64,000 nt of DNA from Ceratotherium simum simum (taxonomy: Eukaryota; Chordata; Mammalia; Perissodactyla; Rhinocerotidae). The notes beneath the pieces are model-generated. The model had not been told where the DNA came from, made no database searches, and saw nothing but the letters and a program-made list of their open reading frames with translations. The DNA lies in the NCBI RefSeq assembly GCF_000283155.1, contig NW_004454179.1:4049738-4113737 (forward strand), written 5' to 3'. The translations under genes were made by a program, and so were the position numbers. Of this stretch, positions 1 to 11,189 are shown in pieces. The first letter of the stretch is position 1. Every line of letters starts with the position of its first letter.

Positions 1-394
1 TCCATTTCAGTTGCTGTGCCCACACTCACCCTCATTTCTTTTCACTCTGATGAAATTCTCATCACTCTGATGGTTAGCACTGGAGGACAGGAAGCAAATA
101 GTATATTTTACTTTTTTACTGCTCTGCAAAGTGTCATAGTGACCTCATTAGGGAATGGTGTGCTAGATCAATTCTGCTTCTGAAAATAGGAAACTAAGCC
201 TCCCCGGGTGGCAGGAGGGCACAGGCAGGACAGATATTAGAAAGGTTTTCGTAACAAGAAAGATAGTATAGAACTATGCACCAAGCAGAAACTTTGGTTA
301 AGAAACCTATAAGATTTTGAATGGCTCTCAAGTAAACAGCTGTTTGGGGAATGCCGACCTTGGTGTCACCATGACTTTTGTTGCTTTATTTTAG
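1..394 (+). other. PLCE1: PLCE1 intron (3' end of the intron upstream of the first visible exon)
   Basis: This stretch precedes the first recognised coding exon. It ends in a pyrimidine-rich tract (ttgctttattttag) and an AG at 393-394, which reads as the splice acceptor. No coding exon or clear repeat was recognised in the rest. The upstream exon lies outside the window, so the intron is only partly seen. Confidence 0.75.
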
Positions 395-711
395 AACGCC
401 AACCGGGCACCTCTATGGCCAATTCTAGTGCCCTCCCTTCAAGTTCAGCTGGGATCAGCAAGGAACTGATTGATCTGCAACCCCTCATCCAGTTCCCAGA
501 GGAGGTCGCCAGCATCCTGATGGAGCAGGAGCAGAATATTTACCGGAAGGTCTTGCCAGTTGACTATCTTTGCTTCTTGACCCGGGACTTGGGCACTCCG
601 GAATGCCAGAGGTCCCTGCCCTGCCTCAGAACGTCCATCTCAGCATCGATTCTTACCTCCCAGAATGGAGAGCACAATGCCCTTGAAGATCTTGTGATGA
701 GATTTAATGAG
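395..711 (+). CDS. PLCE1: PLCE1 coding exon A: start of the CDC25/RasGEF region of phospholipase C epsilon 1
   Basis: PLC epsilon is a membrane-recruited phospholipase C that cleaves PIP2 to IP3 and diacylglycerol. Its N-terminal CDC25-type domain acts as a guanine-nucleotide exchange factor, reported for Rap1. This 317-nt exon has an acceptor AG at 393-394 and a donor GTAAG after 711. It starts with two bases of a split codon and ends on a codon boundary (GAG). The protein runs from [11 protein letters not shown] through a Ser-rich linker into [15 protein letters not shown] and [14 protein letters not shown], and ends [10 protein letters not shown], the first helices of the RasGEF fold. I recognise this as PLCE1 from memory of the human protein. 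No stop or frameshift is present. Loss-of-function PLCE1 alleles cause early nephrotic syndrome in people (established knowledge). In-frame translation past the donor meets a stop at 751-753 in the intron. Confidence 0.95.
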
Positions 712-1092
712 GTAAGAAGCCACTTTGAGATGTTTTTGCAATTGAAAAGCTAGTAAATGATTTTTAAGCGTATTTCTCCTTTTAGGTTTGTCTGTTACTG
801 ATATTTCGTCTACCTGTCTTGCCACTTCCATGATGGCCACTTTCTTTCCAGTCAATGAGGATAAACAACACATTGTCATCTTCCCTCTCACTTCACATCT
901 TCCTACCCTGAAGCCTAATTGATCCTGTCTCCACCCCATGTCTCTACCAAGTGCACAAGCCTTCTCCCTCTGGACAACTAGTCCCTCCTTTTTCTCCCCT
1001 CTCTTGCCAAAATATTCTCCCTGGGCCCCTTTTCAAATATTCTCCCCCTTGTTCCTACAGGTGCTTTTAAGACTAGATATCTCAATTTTGAG

Positions 1093-1350
1093 GATTTTTT
1101 GTTTTTGTGTGTGTGTGTGTGAGAAAGATTAGACCTGAGCTAACATCTGATGCCAATCCTCCTCTTTTTTGCTGAGAAAGATTGGCCCTGGGCTAACATC
1201 TGTGCCCATCTTCCTCTACTTTATATGGGACGCTGCCACAGCATGGCCTGACAAGCGGTGGGTCGGTCTGCTCCTAGGATCCAAACCTGCGAACCCCGGG
1301 CAGCCGCAGTGGAGCGCGCGAACATAACTGCTATGCCACCGGGCCAGCCC
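1093..1350 (-). mobile_element. ERE SINE, short-body type, minus orientation
   Basis: Perissodactyl tRNA-derived SINE. The head GGGGCTGGCCCGGTGGC (reverse complement) ends at 1350. The body is the short type, with a CCCATATAAAGTAGAGGAAG-like segment, followed by two tail units with TGTTAGCTCAGG. It is flanked by a perfect 12-bp target-site duplication, CTCAATTTTGAG, at 1081-1092 and 1351-1362. The A-rich end carries a short GT run at about 1108-1122. Confidence 0.95.
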
Positions 1351-2267
1351 CTCAATTTTGAGTTTTGACAACATGATCCCTGGCCACAGGATCTGTCTAG
1401 CCCACTCCCTCTTCCCCTATCAGGCCTCCTCTGCAGAAAGTAAACACCAACACTCCTGGGTCAGGAGAGTAGGGAGGAAGGTCAGCTTGAGGGGCAATGA
1501 ATCACCCTACTCCTGCTTTATGTATCCCATCAAGATCTTCAGCCCAGAAAGTTCCTCCAAGGCCTCCGAGACCTTACCAGCAGCCAGTTCTAAAGAGGAC
1601 AGTTGTGACTGGAGTCTGGGAACACTTAGGAGGGAGGTGCTGTAGGAGGTATAGGGGCTCGCTGGGAGGACAAGAGCCAATGGCTGACATCCTGTGAACT
1701 GGAGCAGGGCGAGGGACAGGAAGGAGAGGCGGGTCACCATACAGTGCTAGGGTCCGGGGATACTGTGCTCTTGGGCTTAAAGAACGCTTTCTCTCCATGT
1801 TATAACCCCACACCCAGAGTTTTCTGTTCTACATTTTCTTTCTTTTAGACTTAATTTCTTTTGCCTTGAATATTAAAACACAACATTTCAATCTGTGCAT
1901 TTTTTGGTTGTTGGTTGGTTAAACTCCACAAATATAGTAGTTTTCTATTTTAATCATCTCGTAAACTACCTAAATGCTAAAAGGATGCTCCCCTTTGGGA
2001 TTCCGTATATCTCTGATTGACAGAGGATCCATCAGCCTTTGTTACTTAAACACTTTCTAATCACAGCAGCTCCTTGCGGCCTCCGTAGCCTGCCAATCAT
2101 GACCCTGATGATGGTTGTAAATGTCAGTCATCATGAGGCTCAGTGGATGCAGAAAGTGTTAGAGGCTGAGCTCAAGGAATTCTGTGTCCAGACGTGCCCT
2201 GAACGCCGTTCCTCAAAGGAAGATCCGTTATCCATGGGAATCGCTGATAGCCATCTAGCCCCGTCAT

Positions 2268-2482
2268 GCGAATCATTTTACACGTACCACTTATTCATTC
2301 CTCACAACAACCCTGGGAGACAGACACTGTCAATTGCTCCGTCTTACCAACGGGGAAATTGAGGCACGAGGAGATGAAGTCATTTGCACAAGTTTACACA
2401 GGTGGTAGATGGCAATGGTGAGATTCCAACCCACATTGTTCAGAGCCTGGGCTTTGAACCACTACAGAACCCTGCCTCTCAA
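2268..2482 (-). mobile_element. MIR SINE, antisense
   Basis: CCTCACAACAACCCTGGGAG, then GGGGAAATTGAGGCACGAGG and CCACTACAGAACCCTGCCTC, follow the reverse complement of MIR over its full core. Confidence 0.8.
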
Positions 2483-2486
2483 CATG

Positions 2487-2600
2487 TTTCAGGCTCACGC
2501 TGGGGAGTGGTGCCTGATAAAATGCAGATTCCTAGTCCCACCCCTAACTGAGTCAGACAGACTCTCTGGGAGTCCACATGAGAGCTTGTGAACCACACTG
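2487..2600. mobile_element. MER5-type (hAT) DNA transposon fragment
   Basis: AATGCAGATTCCTAGTCCCA followed by ACTGAGTCAGACAGACTCTC and GAGAGCTTGTGAACCAC resembles the middle and end of MER5-type elements. Diverged and partial. Confidence 0.5.
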
Positions 2601-3339
2601 CCCCCAAGGTGCTTTCTAAAATAAATCTCTTGGTGTTCTTGATTTTCCTTACTGATAAAAACAGGGTGGAAAATTAAAGCTCCAATAAATTGAGAGATTT
2701 TATTAGTGGATTTTACTGTATTTGGTGAACTGTTTTAAACTTCCAGATCTACTCACTCTCACATCCTTAGGACCTTATCTTTGTCCGTTGTTGTTATTGT
2801 TTTTGTTTTAAATTCTACCTGATCTTACAAGTGATTTGCCTAAACTTTTAAAATCTAATTTTAAATTAATTTTGGAGAAAGAAAACTTGGATTTCTTCCA
2901 TTCACTACGATAACCTTTGGAATCAAAGATGAATCAGTGATTTCACTAATTTAGAGTTAGTGATGGTCTGAACCACAGCTGGATTGAGGCATGCTTTGGA
3001 CTATCTCTGAAAATAGTTTAGCTAAGCAACTTCAGAACATAAACAAGATTTCTGGGAAAACACTTAAACTACTTAAGAGAACAGTCTGTTTTCAAGTATT
3101 CTCAGGCATCTATTTTCATACAAATTATGGGTATGCTGATTAAAAATCAGTCTTATATAGTAATTGCAGGCAGATTCCAAATGACCTTCATCAGGCAACA
3201 GTGGGATAACTAAATTCTAGTTGCCTTATATACCTTAGGGTAGAAAAGCTACACTACATTATATTCAGATTTTTCACCTATTTGGAGGGGTCTTGCCTCC
3301 AAATTAGTGTGGCTTTACTTTCTGTAACAAAAAGGATGG

Positions 3340-3478
3340 AAAGGAGCTAGCATTTATTTACTAGGTGCTCTGCACTGGGCATTTCCACATTTTTTAATCC
3401 CATCTAATCCTTATGACAGTTGTGTAAGGCAGTTGCCATTATCTCTGACTCACAGATGAAGAAAGGGGAGTTTAAACA
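3340..3478 (-). mobile_element. MIR SINE, first half, split by an L1
   Basis: Antisense MIR: AATCCCATCTAATCCTTATG and CAGATGAAGAAAGGGGAG correspond to the reverse MIR core. The match resumes at 4366 after the L1. Confidence 0.75.
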
Positions 3479-3479
3479 A

Positions 3480-4365
3480 CAAAATAAATAATGATAGTAT
3501 TGGATATGGTCCATAGAATAAAATAAATATTCATGAGTTCTTACTGATTTAAATAAATAATCAAATAAATAAATCAATGACAGGGGAGGGGAAGGTACAG
3601 CTCTTATAAAAGAATTCCAATTAATAAATGTAGAGGGAATGAGGGAAATAGGAAATCCCCATTAGGACACCCCAGTAATAAATTGTTACAGGCAAGAACC
3701 ACTGATGAATGCTAAAATTATTGGGCAAAAGTATGATGAGAAGCGAGATATTTGCATAGTCCCACAGTATCTCTCCACAAAATATTTGTTAATTACAAAA
3801 GGAAAAATAGAACAGTGGAGAAACCCAGTAGATATCACCTTAAATAAGTGCTCAAGGTCAACATGACCAGTAATAAGACATATTGACAAGTATCTTCTGA
3901 TATGATGCACTGAGAAGGACATGACATCATCTCTATGGTGTTCTTGCCAAAAAAAAATAATGCATTACCTGAATCTAATCATAAGAAAAAAACCATCAGA
4001 CAACCCCAGACTGGGAACATTCTACTCTTCAAAAGTGTCCAGGTCATGAATGGCAGGGAAAGACTGAGCAACTGTCAAAGAGTAGAGGAGAAAAGGAGAC
4101 AGGACTAAAGGTGGTGTAGGATGCTATCGGATCCTGGACTAGAAAAAGAATGTTAATGGGAAAACTGGTAAAATTCTAATAAGGCATGTAGTTTAATTAG
4201 TATTAATATATCAACGTTAATTTTCTGGTTTGGATAATAGTACTATGGTTATGAAACACGCTAACATTAGGAGAATCTGGGTGAACTGCATACAGGAATT
4301 CTCTGTACTATTTTTGCAACTTTTCTGTAAATCTAAAATTACTTCAAAATAAAGTTAAAAAAAAT
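3480..4365 (+). mobile_element. L1 3'-end fragment (old L1M type), plus orientation
   Basis: AT-rich sequence ends in CTCTGTACTATTTTTGCAAC, TTTTCTGTAAATCTAAAATT, ACTTCAAAATAAAG and an A run, which is the typical 3' end of old mammalian L1 elements. The preceding 800 bases resemble the L1M 3' untranslated region, also seen at 32.0-32.9 kb. It interrupts an antisense MIR. No L1 reading frame is intact. Confidence 0.85.
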
Positions 4366-4495
4366 AGTGAAGCTCAGAGAGGTTGAGTCACTGGTCCAAG
4401 GTCACACAGTGGCTGAGTGAATGTCAGAATCCAGACGTCTATCTTCAAAGTCTGTTCTCTTCTCACCCAACTGCCTTGCCTCTCTACTTGTTAAA
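4366..4495 (-). mobile_element. MIR SINE, second half, split by an L1
   Basis: AGCTCAGAGAGGTTGAGTCA, then CAAGGTCACACAGTGGCTGA, continues the antisense MIR from 3478. It ends near TGCCTTGCCTC. Confidence 0.8.
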
Positions 4496-4959
4496 TTATC
4501 AAGTTTGTAGTAAAACCAGAATTGCTGATTTAGAATTTAATTATCCTTGAGTCTCCTTTTCCTCTTACCCCTCTCTCTTTCTACTTTTTAGAAAAATCTC
4601 CTGTGCATCTATTTTTTTTCTACTCCTCTTTCTGTTTCTATTTTTACCCAGTATCCTATTAGCACTCACTCATTCATTCACTCACTCAAGACTTATTTAC
4701 TGAGGACCTCTATGCTATAGCCTTCTTCTCTTTTTTTATTGGTGTGTCAAACATAGTCTTTTAAATAAGAAATTTGCAATATATGATGAAAATTTACAAC
4801 ATTATAAACCTATACTTTGGTTGATGCACAAAATAATTGCCCTTTCTTCAGTGGTAGGAAGATACGTATTCCTTGGAAGACTGGAGAATCTCAAAGAGAA
4901 AAGAGAGAATATGAGCTCCATCGCAGGAGTGCCACTCACTTAGGGGAGAGGCGCACGCA

Positions 4960-5075
4960 TTTATTCATGCATTCAATCACTCAGTTAACATTCATTCAGC
5001 ACTTCTCAGAAGCAGGGCACCATGGTGGATACACACTAAAGAAAGTGAGTAACGGACTGCAGCTGCCGGAAGCTA
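4960..5075 (-). mobile_element. L2 3'-end fragment, antisense
   Basis: TTCATTCAGCACTTCTCAGA and GCAGGGCACCATGGTGGATA match the antisense L2 3' end, which normally reads as attcattcagcacctactatgtgccaggcac. Short and decayed. Confidence 0.55.
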
Positions 5076-7486
5076 CCAGTCTTGAATTGTAGTCAGGCAC
5101 GGGCACGAATCACTACCAAAAAAGGCAGGAAGTAAGTGCAGTGTGAGTGGCACAGTTGGTGGGAGCTGAGGTGTCTAGGTGGGTGATCAGAGCTCTTTCT
5201 GCTCAGCTGTGGGGTTTGGAGCCAGGCCTCGAGGGATGGCTGGGATAGAGGGGGACATCACAGGGAAGAGAGGACATTCCAGACAAGAAGACAACCAGTC
5301 CTTATCCTGAGCAAGACTCATGGTCCAGGGAGGCAGCTTGTTCCTGATTGTCAGTAGAACATGATCATGAGCTAGAAGTTTCCCGAAGTCTAACAGCTCT
5401 TTGCACAATGACTTAACTGTAATATGGGGAAAGGGAAGAAAATCCCTGGTGCCTTTCGGGCAATCTTGCGTAACATTCGTTCTTAGGAAAATATGGTTAA
5501 AATGCAATTCAAAGTACAATCATGAAATAACTGAAAGGATTTGGCTTATGTGAAGGAAGGCCAAGAGATAAAATCATTTTAAATCAATTTATATTGTGGC
5601 TTGGAAGCAATGTTTCTCCCCATTCTCTCATCTCCTGCCTAATGTCAAGACTGGAGCACACCAGAGTAACTTCTTAAAGTTAAAGGTGGTCATCTCTTTA
5701 TCCTCGCAGGTAAACAGAAGCACGTGCAAGGGGTCAGCCCTCAAGCCGGTGGTAGTCGAGATCCGTGCTAGGGGTAGGCTCAGTCCTGCTTTGCTTGATT
5801 TGGAAAGCAGATGTTCCCGAACTGTTTTGATCCGGACACCTCTCTGTTGTCATATTCTTGATCTAAAGCTCCAAGAAGCCGGTGTTCTTTCTCCTTTCAG
5901 TTGGGCAGCCTCACTTCCTGACCACCCACAAAGTCTCTAGCTTTGACAGTCTCAAATCATATTGTTCTGTTTTTTTCCCTTTTTCTTCCTCTATCCAGCC
6001 TCTACGTCTAGCCCACAGTCCCTTTGATCTTACTGTTTTTTTAATCCCTCTTAGAGTAAATGCCAGAGCCATTTATCTTTTTTAGAGGAGACAGAGAGAC
6101 ATTTTTTTTGCAGATAACTTCACCAAAGAGATCACATAGTTTAGGCACATGCAGTTGAGAAGAGATGAGAGTCAAATAGAAATTGAAGTTCATCCTTATT
6201 CCCTTCCCTTTCATGCCTTTTTCTAAGGAAGGACTGTGGTAGAACACGGATCACAGTTCTGAGTCACCAGTTCTCAAACCTTATGCCTCCTCAGTATGGC
6301 CTCTGCCCCTGTCCTGTTCACTCATTGATGACCTTTGGGGTTTGAACTTGTCATGGTCTGCATCTACAGCTGGTCCTCAGGATCTGTCAACAGAGTGAAT
6401 TTTTGGCTCCATAACTTAGCACTGCCCACACCACTGCCAGAAGCACTTTTGTATAAAAGATAATTGATTTCTCTGACTGAGGACTGGTTTTCGGCTTTAA
6501 GAAACCATTAACAGGTTAACTTTTTCCTGTACCCTGAGAGGGCAGTTTTTGCTTGTCCAGTAGTTCTCAGCAAGAACATTCTTTGGGCTCCTTTTTCGGA
6601 CCAGCTGGTCCAAGGGCAGGTCATGAGCCCAAGATTGAGCCCACAGTTTTACTGAGACCCCAGAAGACTCTGAAGAGATTCTACCTGGCTCTTTGCCCCG
6701 AGTGACCTTCCTGCACCCCTTTCTGTTTGGTCAACCTAAGCAGTCATCAACCTGCTTCTCTAGCCACGCAAACGTGGGCAGCCCAAACTGACACTCAGTG
6801 TTGCTTGTTCCTTCCATCTGGTAGGTTTCACCAGATGTCAATTCTACAGTTTAAAGGCCACCCCCTCTATAAAGAATGCCAAGGTACAGCCTAACTTCCT
6901 GGGAAAGAATTGTAAGAATAAATAAATCATCTGGCCAGAGAAGGGCTGATTGAGCCTGAGTCTTTTTAGCCAGAATCCCTTCTATCCTTCATAAGTGATG
7001 ATGATCACTTTGGCAAATTCCAGCATCTGCAATTCGGTCTGGTCATACCAAGGAAAGACCATTTCAGCACAGTAAGGAAAAACCAAGACATATGATAATG
7101 GCGGAGGGGCGGGGAGGGGGATGTGGGAGTGTCCTCATGTCCAAATGTATTCCTTCACTTGAAATATTTTGAGAAAAGTATTGTTTTTGAATTGGTACAT
7201 TTAACCATGTTAGAAAAGTTTCCTGTCAAAGCTTTTTTCCCCTTTTATGCAGACAGGCAAGCAAATCATCTGTTCAGGGCTGCTATACAAACTTTCTTCC
7301 TCATAACTGAACACTCATGGGGTAAATTGTCAATAAAGATCCCTCAGGGTAAAGGAAATTTCAACTCAGTTTGGAAAACCAGATTTCTCCTTTGGAAAGC
7401 ACACCTCCCCAGAGGCACACCTCTCAGAGCAGACATTGTGTTCATTCCCCAGAACATTTCACTGCACATTCCTGAGTTAATATAAA

Positions 7487-7514
7487 TTTTAGTCCAGAAA
7501 TTTCTGGACTAAAA
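7487..7514. repeat. Perfect 28-bp palindrome without a spacer
   Basis: The arm TTTTAGTCCAGAAA (7487-7500) is followed immediately by its exact reverse complement (7501-7514). The pairing stops at 7486/7515. The centre AGAAATTTCT fits the nGAAnnTTCn form of a heat-shock-element unit, but one unit pair is not evidence of function. Confidence 0.95.
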
Positions 7515-7721
7515 AAATACAGTAGACAGTTAAACCACGAGACTCAGCTGTGCGGGACAGTGTTCTAAGAGGAAGGTTATTTGTAGGGGCCTTATCTGCC
7601 CTGGAGCCAGTTGACAGCAAATCATGTCTGGTGGTTCTTGGCCATCAGCACCCACAGGATTCTACTCACTCACGGTAACACCCAGTAAATGGCCAGGCTG
7701 AGAATGATGAGGGGTGTCAGG

Positions 7722-7930
7722 GCACATCATGGTTCAGGCCTGCCTGGGTTCTAGTCCATCATTCTCAGCTGTGTAACCTCGAGCCAACTATCTAATGCCT
7801 CATCTTTACATGTGGATAATAATAGTACCTACAGCAAATGGTTTATGTGAGTATTCAGAGGGGTGACGTGTGTAAAGCACTTAGTGAGGACCCAAGACAC
7901 AGTCGTGGTTCAATGTTTGTTACAACAAAA
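7722..7930 (+). mobile_element. MIR SINE, sense
   Basis: CTGCCTGGGTTCTAGTCCAT, AGCTGTGTAACCTCGAGCCA and GTAAAGCACTTAGTGAGGAC follow MIR in order. It is paired with an opposite-strand MIR 30 bp downstream. Confidence 0.8.
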
Positions 7931-7954
7931 AAACACTAAAATAACTGCGTTTTT

Positions 7955-8125
7955 AGTATAACTAATAATAATAGATCCTAAGTTTTATTATTACTATCCT
8001 CCCACTTAACAGATGAAAAAACTGAGGCACAGAGAGGGTAAGTAAATGACCTCTGCTTTCAGAGCTAGCATTTGAACCCAGGTGGTCTGGCTTCCAGAGC
8101 CAGTGTTCTTGGCTCGTCTACCTCG
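7955..8125 (-). mobile_element. MIR SINE, antisense
   Basis: ACAGATGAAAAAACTGAGGC and ATTTGAACCCAGGTGGTCTG are the antisense MIR core; it ends near TCTACCTCGTGCTG. Confidence 0.8.
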
Positions 8126-8609
8126 TGCTGTTGAATCAAAAGCTGAAGGAGCCTTTTTTCCTCAACTTGGTTCTCTTACTCTGAATAAAACCATTTGCTT
8201 CACAACAGGATTCAGAATATTATTTAGGATTTCAACGTGTGTAACACTGTTGACCTCCTGGTTGACTTTAACCCATGTGCTCACTTCCTGATATTGAAAA
8301 TGTGGCATCTTCTTTGAATTGGGAGATGGTGGTCCTCGAAATGGGGAGGACAATGGCATCTCAAGGTGTCTGAGAATATTGTCCCAGAAGAGCATTAGGA
8401 TAGGTTGTCATTTCCACAGCACCAGGCAGAGGGGGATTTCAGGTCTTTGGCTTTTACAGTTCCCTTCTTGGTTTTGAGGTTTCCTTAAGTGCTGGATGCC
8501 TGAGAATGTAGGATGCCAAGAAAAACCCCAATTTTACTTTATTTTATTTCTTTATCTTATTCTCTTGACTACACCATCTCTGTTGTATTTTTCCTCCTCT
8601 CTCTCTGTT

Positions 8610-8823
8610 TACAGTCATGCTCCACATAACGATGTTTCGGTCAACAACAGACCACATATATGACGGTGGGCCCATAAGATTACTACCATACAACCCAGGT
8701 GTATAATAGGCTATACCATCTAGGTTTGTGTAAGTACACTCTATGATGTTCACACAATGATGAAATTGCCTAACGAAGCATTTCTCAGAACGTATCCCTG
8801 TCGTTAAGCAACACATAACTGTA
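8610..8823. mobile_element. Non-autonomous DNA transposon with terminal inverted repeats
   Basis: The ends TACAGTCATG(...)ACATAACGA and the inverted form of TCGTTAAGCAACACATAACT form imperfect terminal inverted repeats around a 214-bp unit. Internal phrases such as GGTGGGCCCATAAGATTA and GGCTATACCATCTAGGTTTG occur in a known mammalian foldback transposon, but I cannot name the family safely. It cannot encode a transposase. Confidence 0.75.
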
Positions 8824-9044
8824 TTTCTGTTTTGCGTAAAACCTACACCCTCAACAGGAATGGCTTTTGAAATTCAAAATCTTAAGTCCTATCTGTACTC
8901 CTAGGAGTACTGGAAGAGGAGGAGGCTGTGCTCAAAGTTGGGGCAGCAGCAAAAGGTGATAGAGAAGGGCTGCCAAGCACCTTGTGAATCAGGGCCTCCA
9001 TGCCTGTGCTCATTCCTTAAATATCTAACGTGATTTCCTTGAAC

Positions 9045-9225
9045 AGTGGTTTTCACTGATCAGCAGAATGAAGGCAATGGGCATCAGAATATTTTAAAAA
9101 GGTATACATGCATGGAGCATGGCCCCAGGTGATTCGGGCTCCATGCATACATAGTGGCCCTAGGGATCTGTATTTTTAAAAATCTCCACAAGAAAATTCT
9201 GATGCCACTAATCACTGCTCTAGAC
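9045..9225. mobile_element. MER5A-like (hAT-Charlie) DNA transposon
   Basis: CAGTGGTTTTCACTGATCAG at one end and ATCACTGCTCTAG at the other are inverted. Between them GGGCATCAGAATATTTTAAA and GGGATCTGTATTTTTAAAAA have the MER5A order. Confidence 0.7.
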
Positions 9226-9369
9226 CATCTGGCACACCAGTATTCAAAGAGAAAAACAAAGCTGTAGCCCAAAGCAAATAGGAAGAAAATTATTCCTCTC
9301 TTTAGGGTCCTCTGTTAGTACAGATAGGTAAGAACTGTCGAAAGTAAATTTAAGTAAATGTGATGGGTT

Positions 9370-9490
9370 TTCTCTTTCCTTCCTTCCTTCATTCCTTCCT
9401 TCCTTTCTTTCTTTCTTTCTCTGTTTCTCTGTTTCTCTCTTTCTTTCTTTCTTTATTTTCTTTTTCTTTCTCTTTCCTCCCTTCTTTCTA
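9370..9490. repeat. Polypyrimidine tract, (TTCC)n/(TTTC)n
   Basis: About 120 bases of almost only C and T on the plus strand, with TTCCTTCC and TTTCTTTC units interrupted by CTGTTTCT steps. Likely length-variable. Confidence 0.9.
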
Positions 9491-9770
9491 TATTTTTTTT
9501 AATTCTGTGGTCCTCGTGCTGCAGTGAAGGACTTGGTTTTGAAATCCTAACTATTCAAACTATTTTGTTACTATGACAGGATATTTTTATTCTCTTAGTT
9601 ACTTTTTTTTGGGGGGGTTGGGTAATACCAGTAAGCAATCTATTAAAGAGCCTGCCATCCATCATTGGAATTTGGAACAATAATGATGGATTGAAAATAA
9701 GTATTCATACCAGGTTTTTTTTCCCCCTCCTCACAAATTCCTTCAGTTCCAGTATCTCTTTAGTAAATTG

Positions 9771-10300
9771 TTGATAGTATTTTGCTGTTCGTCTTTTTGG
9801 AATCAAGCCCAGGAGTAAGAAGGCACCAGCAGCAGCTGATGGAACATTCACAAACCCAATGGAACTTATTGCTTGGTTGGCCTGTTCTGAAACTCATTCT
9901 CCACAGCGAAACAAAGTCACAAAATGCTCACAGTTGTTGACAAATATGTCATACTCCACCTCCTGTCCAATAACAAACTCTGACCGTTGCATGACTTCTT
10001 CCACGGGGAGAGGGGAGTATGTTTCATAGTATTATTTATTCTATATGTGTCATTTCCCACAACATCCTTCAAGAGCTGCATCTTCATCAGGGCCTTTCTG
10101 CTGAATACAGACTTGGTGCTTGTAAATGATGCAGGAATGCTGTCCTCTTGAGGTGTAGTGTCGATAACATAACCATCACCCAGGTACAGCACCCAGTGCT
10201 GATAGCCAGGACGAAACACTTTAATCAAGTCTCCTGGCAGGGGCTTGCCAGAATAGTTCAAACGAAAACAATCATTAAATACCAACTCACTCTTAAGCCC
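9771..10300 (-). pseudogene. Processed pseudogene of PLAAT1 (HRASLS/A-C1), phospholipase A/acyltransferase 1
   Basis: Read on the minus strand from about 10285, the sequence gives [39 protein letters not shown] and [16 protein letters not shown]. These match PLAAT1, a small LRAT/NlpC-P60-fold enzyme that acts on phospholipid acyl chains. The His of QHW and the Cys of NNCEHFV, the catalytic pair of the family, are both still encoded. Damage: the start codon position reads TTG (10283-10285), a one-base deletion near 10030 shifts the frame after RINN, a TGA interrupts after LFRCGE (9894-9896), and the usual stop position appears lost near 9771. The coding match is continuous where the parent gene has introns, so it is a retrocopy. 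An open frame of 171 codons (9917-10432) covers only the front half and is accidental at both ends. A T8 run at 9715-9722 could be what remains of the poly(A) tail. It lies antisense in a PLCE1 intron. Confidence 0.9.
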
Positions 10301-10994
10301 AGGTTGTCTTCCTTCACCAGTGGCAGCTAGGGGGAGTCCTCGGGTCACCCTGGTCTCACTGCTGCCTCTCCTTCTAGTGACCATGGGCCGACTCCATCTA
10401 CTCCCGGGGGAGATCAAGGTGGTCCCAGCCAACTACCCTCTTAGTTACCCTTCTTGAAGCTCCCTTCGTGTCTCTGGGATTTAACCAACCTAGAGAGAGA
10501 ACTGCCAAAGTCATTGACACATTGGAGGCCTGTTTTATTCTGTTTAAAACAGGCATCAAGTTAACACGTCAATCCTAGGACTGATAGAAATAAAAATGAA
10601 TCCAATGGAAATTAGCAAATAGCCAAGAATTTTTACATACCTGAGAAGTATTATTATTATTGTTGTTAGAAATAGTAAACATGACTCAGAAGGGCAGTGC
10701 AGCAGCTCCTCAAGGTCCACTGTTCTTTGCCATCAGACATATCACTTAAATGACACTGAACACTGTGGGAAAGACCAGGTATGATTTAGTCAGAGACTAG
10801 GATTTTGAGCCTCTCTCCGCGACTGCATTAACTGACCCTATTAGGATGTTTAATTCAGCTCTGAAAAACCACTCTCTTAGAGATCTTTACTGCACATGTA
10901 GGAGCCAAGGAGGAATGTATTTATGCTTTGCCAAGAATCTACATTCGCCCACGAGATTAAACATTCATAAATCCAATTGCCTTCTCAATGCCTC

Positions 10995-11135
10995 CTCTTG
11001 GCTTTTTTCATTCAACAAAATTTTATGGAGTTCCAGCTTACATACTAAGTGCTGTTTTGTGCACTGGGGATACAGTACAGAACAAGATAGACAGAGCCCC
11101 TTCCCTCACAGAGCTTCAATTCTAATGATGTCTAA
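10995..11135 (-). mobile_element. L2 3'-end fragment, antisense
   Basis: TTTCATTCAACAAAATTTTA, TGCACTGGGGATACAGTACA and CCTTCCCTCACAGAGCTTCA match the antisense 3' end of LINE-2. Confidence 0.8.
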
Positions 11136-11189
11136 GAGACATGTCACATATGGCCAGAATGGAACTGTTGACTCCTCCCTCTCCCATTC

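Noticed and set aside
9917..10432. A 171-codon minus-strand open frame as an intact PLAAT-like gene
   Set aside because: It covers only the front half of the PLAAT1 match, begins in unrelated upstream sequence, lacks the original start codon, and leaves the PLAAT1 frame at a one-base deletion. The rest of the match follows in another frame with a premature stop.
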